Shown here piece after piece: positions 23,107 through 31,364 of a DNA stretch of 44,041 nt (within the stretch, counting starts at the first letter, position 1; each line of letters starts with the position of its first letter). A program made the translations under genes and the position numbers. Below the pieces are notes generated by a model, which saw only the letters and a program-made list of their open reading frames with translations, did not search any database and was not told the origin of the DNA. Source of the stretch: an uncultured Lachnospiraceae bacterium (GTDB taxonomy: Bacteria > Bacillota > Clostridia > Lachnospirales > Lachnospiraceae); contig CAMWLJ010000017.1 in the NCBI GenBank assembly GCA_947175055.1, positions 1-44,041 of the forward strand. Direction: 5' to 3'.

Positions 23107-24066
23107 ATGGGAAGATATATATTGAAAAGGATTTTGACGGCTATAGTAGCCTTTGTGGGCATTACGATAATGACATACTGTCTGGCTTCGTTGATGCCGG
23201 GATCTCCGCTTGATCAACTGGTTCAGCCGGAAAGTGGAATTTCTAATGCGGAGTTGGCGGCGATCGAACACAAAATGGGCTTGGACCGTCCGATTTACAT
23301 TCAGTACTTTTTCTGGCTGAAAAATATGCTTTCGGGGAATTTCGGGATTTCCTATACGCAGCACAGACCGGTTCTGGAATTGATCACGGGACGTATCGGC
23401 GCAACGCTGCTGCTCAGTATATCCTCGATGTTCCTGGCGCTGCTTGTTGCGGTTCCGCTTGGGACCGCAGCAGGATATAGGCCCTATAAGGGAGTGGATT
23501 ATGCTTCATCGGTCCTGGCGTTTGTCGGACAGGCGGCACCCAATTTCTTCGTGGCATTATTGTTGATCTATGCTTTTGCGGTAAAGCTGCGGCTGTTCCC
23601 GATCAGCGGGATGTACGATTCGGGGTCGTCCGGAACAATGGCTGAGGCGCTGCGGCATTTGGTATTGCCTTGCTTTGCACTCACTTTTCAGCATATCGGC
23701 ATTTTTACCCGGCAGATGCGGAACAGCATGTACGAGTGTATGAGTGATGATTATGTGCGTACGGCGCGTGCCAAAGGACTGAGTGAAGGGATCGTGCTGT
23801 TTAAGCATACACTTAGAAATGCGCTGCTCCCGCTGGTCACACAGGCTGGGCTTTCCCTTGGGTCGCTTGTTGGAGGAGCTATCATCACGGAACAGATATT
23901 TTCCTGGCCGGGCATGGGAACGCTGATGCTGAAAGCGATCAAAGACAGGGATTATCCTCTGATAATGGGGATTACGGTCATCATTTCGGTGATCGTGCTG
24001 GTGGGCAACATCGTGATTGACATTATTTACCGGTTGTTGGATCCAAGAATTGATAATAAGGTGTAA
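23107..24066 (+). CDS. Oligopeptide-type ABC importer permease (DppB-like)
   Basis: The 319-residue protein begins MGRYILKRILTAIVAFVGIT and has the standard six helices of the DppB/OppB family, a P-S-x-x-D-like extracytoplasmic region with GLDRPIYIQYFFWLKNMLSG, and the cytoplasmic EAA loop YVRTARAKGLSEGIVLFKHT that docks on the ATPase. It ends VDIIYRLLDPRID, typical of the family. ATG 23107 follows a modest GAGAGGCGAG. It is the first of five importer genes in order DppB, DppC, DppD, DppF and binding protein. Confidence 0.95.
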   Translation: MGRYILKRILTAIVAFVGITIMTYCLASLMPGSPLDQLVQPESGISNAELAAIEHKMGLDRPIYIQYFFWLKNMLSGNFGISYTQHRPVLELITGRIGATLLLSISSMFLALLVAVPLGTAAGYRPYKGVDYASSVLAFVGQAAPNFFVALLLIYAFAVKLRLFPISGMYDSGSSGTMAEALRHLVLPCFALTFQHIGIFTRQMRNSMYECMSDDYVRTARAKGLSEGIVLFKHTLRNALLPLVTQAGLSLGSLVGGAIITEQIFSWPGMGTLMLKAIKDRDYPLIMGITVIISVIVLVGNIVIDIIYRLLDPRIDNKV

Positions 24067-24070
24067 ACAT

Positions 24071-24940
24071 ATGAAGAGATCAAATAAGAAGAATAGTGCG
24101 TATTTTCATGATGCTGTAGAACGGTTTATGCACCATAAACTGGCAGTGGCGGGGATGGCGGTGGTGATCGTCGAGATCTTGCTGCTGATCATTCTGCCCA
24201 TGGTGATGGAGCTGGAGCCGAATGCGATCACCCCGGCGATCAATATGGCGCCTGACAAAACTCATCTTCTGGGGACGGACACCTATGGCAGGGATACTTT
24301 TTCGAGATTGATCTATGGCGGGAGGACTTCCCTGAAGATCGGATTTTTCTCGGTCCTTGTCCAGGCGGCGATCGGAATCCCGTTGGGGATCATAGCAGGA
24401 TATTACGGAAAATGGGCGGAAGTGATCATCATGAGGCTGGCGGATATGTTTCAATCTATTCCTTCCATGTGCTTAAATATTGTACTGGTATCTGTGCTGA
24501 GCCCGTCTGCGGAGACGCTGATCCTTGTGATAGGAGTTATGGGCTGGCCCGCATTTGTTCGTCTTCTGTATGCGAAGGTTCTTTCGATCAAAGAAAAGGA
24601 ATATGTGGAAGCGGCCAGGACTACAGGAACGGGCAATCTGGTGATCATGCTGAAGTACATCCTGCCCAATGCGATATCTCCTGCTCTTGTAGCGTTTACC
24701 TTTGGGATCCCGAGTGCGATCCTGACGGAGTCGGCGCTGAGTTTTCTGGGGCTTGGCATCCAGATCCCGGAGGCATCCTGGGGAAATATGCTGAATGCGG
24801 CGCAGTCTGTGGCCATTATTTCAACAAAGCCGTGGCTCTGGATCCCGGCCGGCATGTGTATTTTTATTACCTTGATCAGTGTAAACCTGTTTGGGGATGG
24901 ACTGCGTGATGCGCTGGATCCCAAGACGAAGATTGGATGA
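24071..24940 (+). CDS. Oligopeptide-type ABC importer permease (DppC-like)
   Basis: The 289-residue protein starts MKRSNKKNSAYFHDAVERFM. It has one N-terminal helix, the segment HLLGTDTYGRDTFSRLIYGG that marks DppC/OppC proteins, five further helices and the EAA loop YVEAARTTGTGNLVIMLKYI. The end GDGLRDALDPKTKIG is the usual C-terminus of the family. A longer frame from 24017 would overlap dppB by 50 bases. ATG 24071, four bases after the dppB stop, is preferred. It pairs with the upstream permease to make the channel. Confidence 0.95.
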   Translation: MKRSNKKNSAYFHDAVERFMHHKLAVAGMAVVIVEILLLIILPMVMELEPNAITPAINMAPDKTHLLGTDTYGRDTFSRLIYGGRTSLKIGFFSVLVQAAIGIPLGIIAGYYGKWAEVIIMRLADMFQSIPSMCLNIVLVSVLSPSAETLILVIGVMGWPAFVRLLYAKVLSIKEKEYVEAARTTGTGNLVIMLKYILPNAISPALVAFTFGIPSAILTESALSFLGLGIQIPEASWGNMLNAAQSVAIISTKPWLWIPAGMCIFITLISVNLFGDGLRDALDPKTKIG

Positions 24941-24966
24941 TGGAGAAGGAGGCATGGTAATAGATC

Positions 24967-25956
24967 ATGGGAGAAAGAGTATTGGAGGTAAGTAACCTGA
25001 CTACCGTGTTCCATACGAAGAAGGGTACCTTTCCGGCGGTTTACGGAATAGATTTTACACTGGATGCGGGAGAAACATTGGCGATCGTGGGTGAAAGCGG
25101 CTGCGGAAAAAGTGTTACCAGCCTGTCTGTTATGCATCTTCTTCCGGACAGGATAGGAGAGGTGGCGGCAGGATCCTCTGTTAAATTTAAAGGAACGGAA
25201 ATTTCCGGATATAGCAATAAGCAGATGAGTAAGCTGCGCGGAGATGAGATATCCATGGTATTCCAGGATTCATTGACATCCTTAAATCCTACGATGACGG
25301 TCATGGAGCAAATGGTGGAGCCTTTTATGGTCCACCGGGGAATGAAACGCAGGGAGGCGGAAAAATCTGCGGTAGAGATGCTGCGCAAGGTGGGGATCCC
25401 CAATCCGGAGATTCGGGCCAGGCAATATCCGCATCAGTTTTCAGGGGGAATGCGGCAGCGGGTGATCATTGCGATGGCCCTATCCTGCAACCCATCCGTA
25501 CTAATCTGCGACGAGCCTACAACGGCGCTTGATGTGACCATCCAGGCGCAGATACTGAAGATGATATACGATCTGAAGAAAGAGATGAATACAGCCGTGA
25601 TCTTGATCACTCATGATATGGGAGTGGTGGCGGAGACGGCAGATCGCGTGCTTGTCATGTACGGGGGACAGGGGGTGGAACAGGCAGACTGTGAGACATT
25701 GTTTACGAATCCGCTGCATCCGTATACGCAGGGACTGTTGGCTTCTATTCCGAAGATAGATGACGATACGAGGCTTTCAACGATCGAGGGGATGGTACCG
25801 GGTCTTGGCAATATGCCTGCAGGATGTCATTTTTGTGATCGCTGCCCATACTGCACGGAACGCTGCCGTGAGGAAAATCCGCCAATGTACCAAGTGGAGG
25901 GGAGAGAGGTCCGTTGTTTCCGCTATGAAGAAAAGGATGAACGGCGGACAGTGTGA
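24967..25956 (+). CDS. Oligopeptide-type importer ATPase (DppD-like)
   Basis: The 329-residue ATPase has Walker [17 protein letters not shown]-loop [13 protein letters not shown], signature [15 protein letters not shown], Walker [21 protein letters not shown] and the H-loop [15 protein letters not shown]. The C-terminal domain keeps the four-cysteine cluster site found in DppD/OppD proteins, with [14 protein letters not shown] followed by a last Cys in VRCF. That cluster binds iron-sulfur in some relatives. The start at 24967 is fourteen bases from the GGAGG, a little far. The closer ATG at 24954 is out of frame. Confidence 0.95.
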   Translation: MGERVLEVSNLTTVFHTKKGTFPAVYGIDFTLDAGETLAIVGESGCGKSVTSLSVMHLLPDRIGEVAAGSSVKFKGTEISGYSNKQMSKLRGDEISMVFQDSLTSLNPTMTVMEQMVEPFMVHRGMKRREAEKSAVEMLRKVGIPNPEIRARQYPHQFSGGMRQRVIIAMALSCNPSVLICDEPTTALDVTIQAQILKMIYDLKKEMNTAVILITHDMGVVAETADRVLVMYGGQGVEQADCETLFTNPLHPYTQGLLASIPKIDDDTRLSTIEGMVPGLGNMPAGCHFCDRCPYCTERCREENPPMYQVEGREVRCFRYEEKDERRTV

Positions 25957-25987
25957 GGAGTAAGAGCGGAATCGTGGGGGTTAGTTA

Positions 25988-26959
25988 ATGAAAAAAATAT
26001 TAGAGGTGAAGAATCTGACGAAAACCTTTCAGGTAAACGGAGGGTTTCTAAAGAAAGGCAAAAACCTTACGGCAGTTGACAATGTTTCCTTCGAGCTGAT
26101 GGAGGGTGAAACGCTCTGCCTTGTCGGTGAAAGCGGCTGTGGTAAATCGACATTGGGAAGAAGTATCCTGCAGATCATCAAGCCAACTTCCGGGGAGGTG
26201 CTGTTTGACGGGGTCGATCTGTGTAAATTGGATGAGAAGAAAGTAAGACCATACAGAAAAAACCTGCAAATGATCTTTCAGGATCCGTATGCATCGCTGA
26301 ATCCAAGAATGACGATCAGGGAGCTGATCGGCGCGCCGGTCCGCGCTTTCAAGCTGGCAGCATCTGCGGAGGAGTTTGATAAGAAGATCCGGGAGGTCTG
26401 CAGTGTAGTGGGGATTTCCGAGGATTGGCTGGACAAGTATCCGCATGAATTTTCGGGAGGGCAAAGACAGCGGATCGTCATCGCCAGAGCGCTGATCTTG
26501 AATCCGAAGTTTATTGTGTGCGACGAGCCGGTCTCGGCGTTGGACGTCTCTATCAGAAGCCAGGTATTGAATCTTATGAAAGATCTGCAGGCACAGTTTC
26601 GGTTTTCCTATTTATTTGTATCGCACGACCTGAGCGTTGTTAACTATATTGGGGACAGGATAGCGGTCATGTATCTCGGGGAATTTGTCGAACTGGCGGA
26701 CAAGAGGGAACTGTTCCGCAATCCTTTGCATCCGTATACGCAGGCGCTGCTTTCCGCGATCCCGGTTGCAGATGTTACTTATAAAAGAGAGCGGAATTAT
26801 CTGGAGGGAGAGGTGCCGTCGCCGGTGGATCCGCCTTCCGGATGCAAGTTTCGGACAAGATGCAAATATGCGGCGGATATATGCAGGCAGCAGAAACCGC
26901 AGTTTGTGATGGTTTCAGAAGAGCATTATGCGGCATGCCATATGCAGCATTGTGTATAA
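25988..26959 (+). CDS. Oligopeptide-type importer ATPase (DppF-like)
   Basis: The 323-residue ATPase carries Walker [17 protein letters not shown]-loop IFQDPYASLNPRMTIRELI, signature FSGGQRQRIVIARALI, Walker B FIVCDEPVSALDVSIRSQVL and H-loop FVSHDLSVVNYIGDR. The tail CKFRTRCKYAADIC with a late Cys in AACHMQ is the DppF counterpart of the cluster site. The importer is therefore a two-ATPase, two-permease complex. It is followed by a structured 155-base gap before the binding-protein gene. Confidence 0.95.
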   Translation: MKKILEVKNLTKTFQVNGGFLKKGKNLTAVDNVSFELMEGETLCLVGESGCGKSTLGRSILQIIKPTSGEVLFDGVDLCKLDEKKVRPYRKNLQMIFQDPYASLNPRMTIRELIGAPVRAFKLAASAEEFDKKIREVCSVVGISEDWLDKYPHEFSGGQRQRIVIARALILNPKFIVCDEPVSALDVSIRSQVLNLMKDLQAQFRFSYLFVSHDLSVVNYIGDRIAVMYLGEFVELADKRELFRNPLHPYTQALLSAIPVADVTYKRERNYLEGEVPSPVDPPSGCKFRTRCKYAADICRQQKPQFVMVSEEHYAACHMQHCV

Positions 26960-26983
26960 AACAAAGAGAAAGAGAGAGGAAAG

Positions 26984-27087
26984 ATTGAAAAATCACACTG
27001 ATGTGCTGATTTTTCAATTGCGAGATTTGTGTCTGCGCGTTGCTTGCCACAAACTCGTTTAATGTGACGTCTCAACATAGTTGAGAC
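26984..27087 (+). promoter_or_regulatory. Three successive hairpins before the binding-protein gene
   Basis: Hairpin 1: ATTGAAAAATCA-CAC with GTG-c-TGATTTTTCAAT (26984-27018). Hairpin 2: CGAG-a-TTTGTG with CACAAA-CTCG (27021-27057). Hairpin 3: GTCTCAAC-ATA-GTTGAGAC (27069-27087), perfect. None has a T run, so they look like RNA-stability or processing elements rather than terminators. The block ends in AAATGGAGG, the RBS of the next gene. Confidence 0.7.
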
Positions 27088-27114
27088 AAAAGCAGCGCAG
27101 AAATGGAGGAAACT

Positions 27115-28836
27115 ATGAAAAAAAGAATGCAAAAGATCACGGCACTTGGCCTGGCGATTTTGATGGGGCTCTTTGCGACAGCCTGCGGCGGGGCTGGGGA
27201 ACCTTCTCAGAGCGGAAGTGAACCGGTGCAGGAAGCTGCGGAGGACGGCGCGGCGGCAGAAGAGACGGATGCGGGGACCAAAGAGGCTGCTACGGGTACG
27301 ACAGGTGGTCAGACCGTCACGATGGCGTTCACCGGTTCGTGGAATACGCTCTGTCCCCTGGCGGCGACAGCTGACTATGATGATTGTGCGGCAAACCCGA
27401 TGTTTGACAGACTTCTTGAACTGGACGGCAAGGGCGGTTACAGCTACAGACTGTGTGAAAGCTTTGAAATCTCAGATGACTTTAAGGTGCTTACCTTGCA
27501 TCTGCGCGATGATGTCAAGTGGCATGACGGGGAACCGTTTACAGCGGATGACGTGATCTTTACTTATCAATTGTATTCCGATGCCGATCTCGTGACTTCA
27601 AGAAGGTTGTTTCTGCAGGGCGTCGACGGATGTGATGAAAGCGGGATCGAGCTTTCGGATAAGAGCGTCCATGTAGAAAAGATCGATGATCACACGGTAG
27701 ATGTGTATTACACGGAACCGAAATCGGAGATTGCCATGTTTGCATGGAATATGTACTTTACCATTCTTCCCAAGCATTGTCTGGAGGGGAAGGATCCTGC
27801 CACGATCCTGCAGGATGATTTCTGGACCAAGCCTGTCGGAACAGGTCCATACATATTTGAGAGCACCGTTCCGGGCGAGAGCGTGACTTATAAGGCAAAT
27901 CCGGATTACTATCTGGGGGCACCTTCGATCGAGACGCTTTGCATTAAAGTGATACAGCCGGCCAGTCTGACGACAGCAATGATGGCGGGAGAGATAGACC
28001 TGATCAATGGTACGCTTGCCGCTATTCCGGATGCGGATATGGAATTCGCCCAGACACTGGACGGATATGATGCGCAGTCTATGGAAGGCACATCATCGCA
28101 CTTCTTCGTACTGAACAACAAAGTGTTTAACAGCGCCAAGATCCGCAAGGCATTTGCAATGCTGCTTGATAAGGATGCCATGATCGAATCAGGCTGTTAT
28201 GGAAACGGAACTAAGGTTTACACTACCTATGCACCGAAAAATGTCTGGAACGATCAGGCGACCATAGATGAGTACGGTTATGAGTTTGACCCGGAAACTG
28301 CGATAGAAATGCTGCAGGAAGAAGGATTTGATTTTGACCGCACTTATACGGTATGTATCAACGATCTGGCGGTACGTCAGGCAATCTGCACGGTGATGCA
28401 GGATACCTGGGCGCAATACGGGCTGAAGCTGGAGATCGTCACGCTTGATACGCAGACGTGTATCTCCGCTATGCGTGACGGGTCGTATGATATGTGGATC
28501 AACGGCGGTGCCGGCGCGAATTTCACGAGTCTGGAAACGGGATTCATCATCTGGGTGACGATCGACGACAGTGGAGAATACGGACCGTATAACCTTGCAC
28601 AGGTGGACGATCCGACCTTTATGAATGTGGAAAAGGAACTTGCTTCGGCAACAACGGAAGAGGATATTCAGAGACTCACGAAACAGATTCAGGAGCTTGA
28701 ACTTACCGAGTACAATTATGTATACATCATTGGACCATACATCAATACGGCGATCAGCAACAGATTAGTAGGAGTCGATAAGGATATGATGCTCACGCGC
28801 GGCTTTAATTACAGTGAATGGACGATCGTAGAGTAA
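27115..28836 (+). CDS. Extracellular solute-binding lipoprotein, family 5
   Basis: The 573-residue protein starts MKKRMQKITALGLAILMGLF and has a lipobox ATAC with the lipidated cysteine at residue 24. A low-complexity linker rich in E, A, G and T (residues 25-70) tethers it to the membrane. The SBP_bac_5 fold follows, with FDRLLELDGKGGYSYRLCES, the signature LRDDVKWHDGEPFTADDVIF and KPVGTGPYIFES. It would deliver peptides, opines or similar compounds to the adjacent importer. An ATG at 27103 overlaps the GGAGG, so 27115 is preferred. As the last importer gene behind a hairpin-rich leader, it is likely expressed above the permeases. Confidence 0.95.
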   Translation: MKKRMQKITALGLAILMGLFATACGGAGEPSQSGSEPVQEAAEDGAAAEETDAGTKEAATGTTGGQTVTMAFTGSWNTLCPLAATADYDDCAANPMFDRLLELDGKGGYSYRLCESFEISDDFKVLTLHLRDDVKWHDGEPFTADDVIFTYQLYSDADLVTSRRLFLQGVDGCDESGIELSDKSVHVEKIDDHTVDVYYTEPKSEIAMFAWNMYFTILPKHCLEGKDPATILQDDFWTKPVGTGPYIFESTVPGESVTYKANPDYYLGAPSIETLCIKVIQPASLTTAMMAGEIDLINGTLAAIPDADMEFAQTLDGYDAQSMEGTSSHFFVLNNKVFNSAKIRKAFAMLLDKDAMIESGCYGNGTKVYTTYAPKNVWNDQATIDEYGYEFDPETAIEMLQEEGFDFDRTYTVCINDLAVRQAICTVMQDTWAQYGLKLEIVTLDTQTCISAMRDGSYDMWINGGAGANFTSLETGFIIWVTIDDSGEYGPYNLAQVDDPTFMNVEKELASATTEEDIQRLTKQIQELELTEYNYVYIIGPYINTAISNRLVGVDKDMMLTRGFNYSEWTIVE

Positions 28837-28849
28837 TGTGAAACCCTTT

Positions 28850-28880
28850 CAGACCCGCCGGAGGGAAACCGGCGGGTCTG
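28850..28880 (+). terminator. Strong hairpin after the binding-protein gene
   Basis: CAGACCCGCCGG (28850-28861) pairs perfectly with CCGGCGGGTCTG (28869-28880) around a seven-base loop. No T run follows, so it may act as a 3' stabilising stem or a partial terminator before the amidohydrolase gene 20 bases on. Confidence 0.6.
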
Positions 28881-28900
28881 ATCTTAGAAGAGAGGTTGTT

Positions 28901-30322
28901 ATGGATAGAGAAGTACAGAACTGGTTTCAGGAGCATCACGAAGGCGTCGAGGAACTTGCAAAGAGAATATTTGAACACCCGGAGCTTTCGGGAGAAGAGG
29001 AATATGCATGTTCGGAAATTGCCGTTTATCTGCGCAAATACGGATTTGAAACGGAAACCTATCCGGTTGCGCCTGCGAAGGTTCACAATGGCTTAACGGC
29101 AAAATGGGGGAGTGGCTATCCGGTGATCGCGGTCCTTGGGGAGTACGATGCGCTGCCGGGATTGGGACAGAAGGCATCGCCGAAACGCGAGCCGCTAGAC
29201 GGTCCGGGACATGGATGCGGGCACAATCTTATGGGTGCGGGCTGCGCGGCCGGAGCGGTCGCGGCGAAACAGGCTATGGAAGCAAAACAACTTTCCGGCA
29301 CGATCAAGTACTATGGATGTCCGGCAGAGGAAGGGCTGGCGGGAAAGGTGCAGATGCTGAAGATGGGCTGCTTTGCCGATGTGGATCTCTGCATTGCATG
29401 GCACACCGGCGGACCGTTCCGGGTGTGTGAACATATATGCCAGTCGATGATAAGCACGGAGTTTCACTTCTATGGAGTCACGGCGCATGCGGCGTGCGCG
29501 CCGCAGGAAGGGAGGAGTGCCCTTGACGCGGCGCAGCTCATGAACGTGGGTGTGGAATTCTTACGTGAACATATTGAGGACAATGTGAGGATCCATTATG
29601 TTTTCGGCGCGGCTGGCGAGCGGCCGAATGTGGTTCCGGCCCATGCCGCGGTGAAGTATTATATCAGGTCCTGGAACAGGGAATCTGTGGACCGGGTTTT
29701 TGACAGAGTATGCGACATCGCCAGAGGGGCTGCGCTGATGTCGGGAACGACCGTGACCTATAAAATCATATCCGGGGGATATGAGCCCATATTGAATTTT
29801 ACACTAAACGCTGCCTTGTATGAGTCCATGCAAAAGGTTCCCGACATTGTGTACGACGAGAATGACTATCGGTTTGCGGAGGAATTGTATCAAAATTATA
29901 ATGGGCAGGAAGCACCGGAAACGTTGGATATGGCAGGAAGAGAACATATTATGGGGAAATGTGGTCTGCTGCCGACTCATTTGTGTAAGCCTCTAGGACA
30001 TGGATGGATGGAATCGGGATCCACGGACGTGAATGACGTAAGCCAGGTGATACCGACTGTACAGCTTTTTGGAGGAGGTGTCATGGGTGTCGGAGGGCAC
30101 AGCTGGGGAGTGACGGCTTCTTCGGGATCAGCGGCAGGCCGGAAGGCAGCAGTCCAGGCCGGGAAGTATATTGCCCAATTTTGCATAGATGTATTAGAGA
30201 ACAGAGAAGTAGTGGAACAAAGCAAAGAAGAACTTTGGCAGATTCGGAAAGAGAAGCCGGAATATTCCCCGATTCTTGCGACAGATGGGGAAATACCGTT
30301 AAGGGCAGGTGAGGATAAGTGA
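28901..30322 (+). CDS. M20 family amidohydrolase (AbgB-like)
   Basis: The 473-residue metallo-hydrolase has the M20 metal-site blocks in order: DGPGHGCGHNLMGAGCAAGA, then GCPAEEGLAGKV with the catalytic Glu pair, then CIAWHTGGPF, and a late segment GHGWMESGSTDVNDVSQVIP. A dimerisation lid with STEFHFYGVTAHAACAPQEG lies between. The closest known type is AbgB, which cleaves p-aminobenzoyl-glutamate, but relatives act on many N-acyl or dipeptide bonds. The start is at 28901 (GAGAGGTTGTTATGG). An earlier in-frame ATG at 28838 would put the hairpin in the coding region. It probably hydrolyses the compound imported by the transporter. Confidence 0.9.
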   Translation: MDREVQNWFQEHHEGVEELAKRIFEHPELSGEEEYACSEIAVYLRKYGFETETYPVAPAKVHNGLTAKWGSGYPVIAVLGEYDALPGLGQKASPKREPLDGPGHGCGHNLMGAGCAAGAVAAKQAMEAKQLSGTIKYYGCPAEEGLAGKVQMLKMGCFADVDLCIAWHTGGPFRVCEHICQSMISTEFHFYGVTAHAACAPQEGRSALDAAQLMNVGVEFLREHIEDNVRIHYVFGAAGERPNVVPAHAAVKYYIRSWNRESVDRVFDRVCDIARGAALMSGTTVTYKIISGGYEPILNFTLNAALYESMQKVPDIVYDENDYRFAEELYQNYNGQEAPETLDMAGREHIMGKCGLLPTHLCKPLGHGWMESGSTDVNDVSQVIPTVQLFGGGVMGVGGHSWGVTASSGSAAGRKAAVQAGKYIAQFCIDVLENREVVEQSKEELWQIRKEKPEYSPILATDGEIPLRAGEDK

Positions 30323-31338
30323 ATGTTGCGATCATAGGTTGTGGCGCGATAGCCAGAAAGCGTCATGCACCGGCGCTTTCAAGTTATAGAGGTGCAGGTT
30401 TCCATGCGGTCTGTGACCCGGTAAAGGCAAATGCAGATGATATGGCGAGGACCTATCAGGTAAAAGCGTATTATGATATTGATACGCTGCTTTGTGAAAA
30501 GGATCTGGATGCGGTGATCTTATGCACGCCCGAGAGATTTCATAAGGAACATGTGATCAAGGCGCTTCGGGCAGGCAAACATGTCTTGTGTGAAAAGCCG
30601 CTTGCAGTAAATGCCGTGGAGGCGGAAGAGATCGTAAAAGAGTGGAAGAAGACGGACAGAAAGTTGATGGTCGCGTTTAGCCAGAGGACGTATAAGATGC
30701 ACACCATGGCAAAGCAGATGATGCTGGATGGGAAGATAGGATCTCCGCTCTTTTTCAGGACAAATCTTACACAAAAGGGGGCAGAATATACAACGCTTGC
30801 CGGCGCGCAGCCGGACTTTTATGATAAATATCTGAAAAATATCGGCGGCGTGCTGCTGGCGGTGGGTTGTCACCGTATTGACCTGGTAGATTATCTGTTT
30901 GACGCGCATATTGAGGCGGTTCAGGCGTTTACGCCTACGATTGACAAGAAATATGAAAGTGGGCAAAAGATCGACGCGGAGGATCATGCGCTGATCAATG
31001 CCAGATTATCTAACGGATTGGCCGGGTTGATCTGGGTGAGTTGGAGCAATTACGGGAAAGCGGAGAACGAGACGGTCGTATACGGAACGGAGGGCGTCTT
31101 GCGGACCTTCGAGGGGAAGGGAATCAAGATCTGTTATAAGGACGGCACCGAGGAGGAGTTTGATACCTCTGTGGATCACGACGAGTATCAGAATATTACA
31201 AACTGTTTTCTGGATACGTTGACGTTGGATAAGAAGATGGTCGCGGACGGAATGGACGGATATCGGTGTATGCGGGTGATCGACGCTGTCAGGGAATCGA
31301 ACGACTCCGGCCGCTGGGTTTTGGTTGAGGAGAAGTAG
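30319..31338 (+). CDS. Gfo/Idh/MocA family oxidoreductase
   Basis: The 339-residue protein starts at GTG 30319, overlapping the M20 stop by four bases (GTGA). The Rossmann N-terminus MNVAIIGCGAIARKRHAPAL binds NAD(P), the CEKPLAVN block carries the family lysine, and the C-terminal sheet contains the segment GGVLLAVGCHRIDLVDYLF with the conserved His and Asp. Such enzymes oxidise or epimerise sugars, inositols or related polyols. Placed between an amidohydrolase and a desulfidase-like gene, it hints that the imported substrate has a sugar or hydroxyl-bearing part. The direct electron acceptor beyond NAD(P) is not visible. Confidence 0.93.
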   Translation: MNVAIIGCGAIARKRHAPALSSYRGAGFHAVCDPVKANADDMARTYQVKAYYDIDTLLCEKDLDAVILCTPERFHKEHVIKALRAGKHVLCEKPLAVNAVEAEEIVKEWKKTDRKLMVAFSQRTYKMHTMAKQMMLDGKIGSPLFFRTNLTQKGAEYTTLAGAQPDFYDKYLKNIGGVLLAVGCHRIDLVDYLFDAHIEAVQAFTPTIDKKYESGQKIDAEDHALINARLSNGLAGLIWVSWSNYGKAENETVVYGTEGVLRTFEGKGIKICYKDGTEEEFDTSVDHDEYQNITNCFLDTLTLDKKMVADGMDGYRCMRVIDAVRESNDSGRWVLVEEK

Positions 31339-31339
31339 T

Positions 31340-31364
31340 TTGTGGCTTCGGCATGGAGGTAAAA
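31340..31364 (+). promoter_or_regulatory. RBS cassette before the desulfidase-like gene
   Basis: GCTTCGGCATGGAGGTAAAA directly precedes the start codon at 31365. The same core stands before the genes at 1292 (minus), 7139 and 39803. Confidence 0.7.

Noticed and set aside
28850..28880. Fully efficient intrinsic terminator inside the catabolic block
   Set aside because: The stem is perfect but no T run follows in either direction, so complete termination is not supported.
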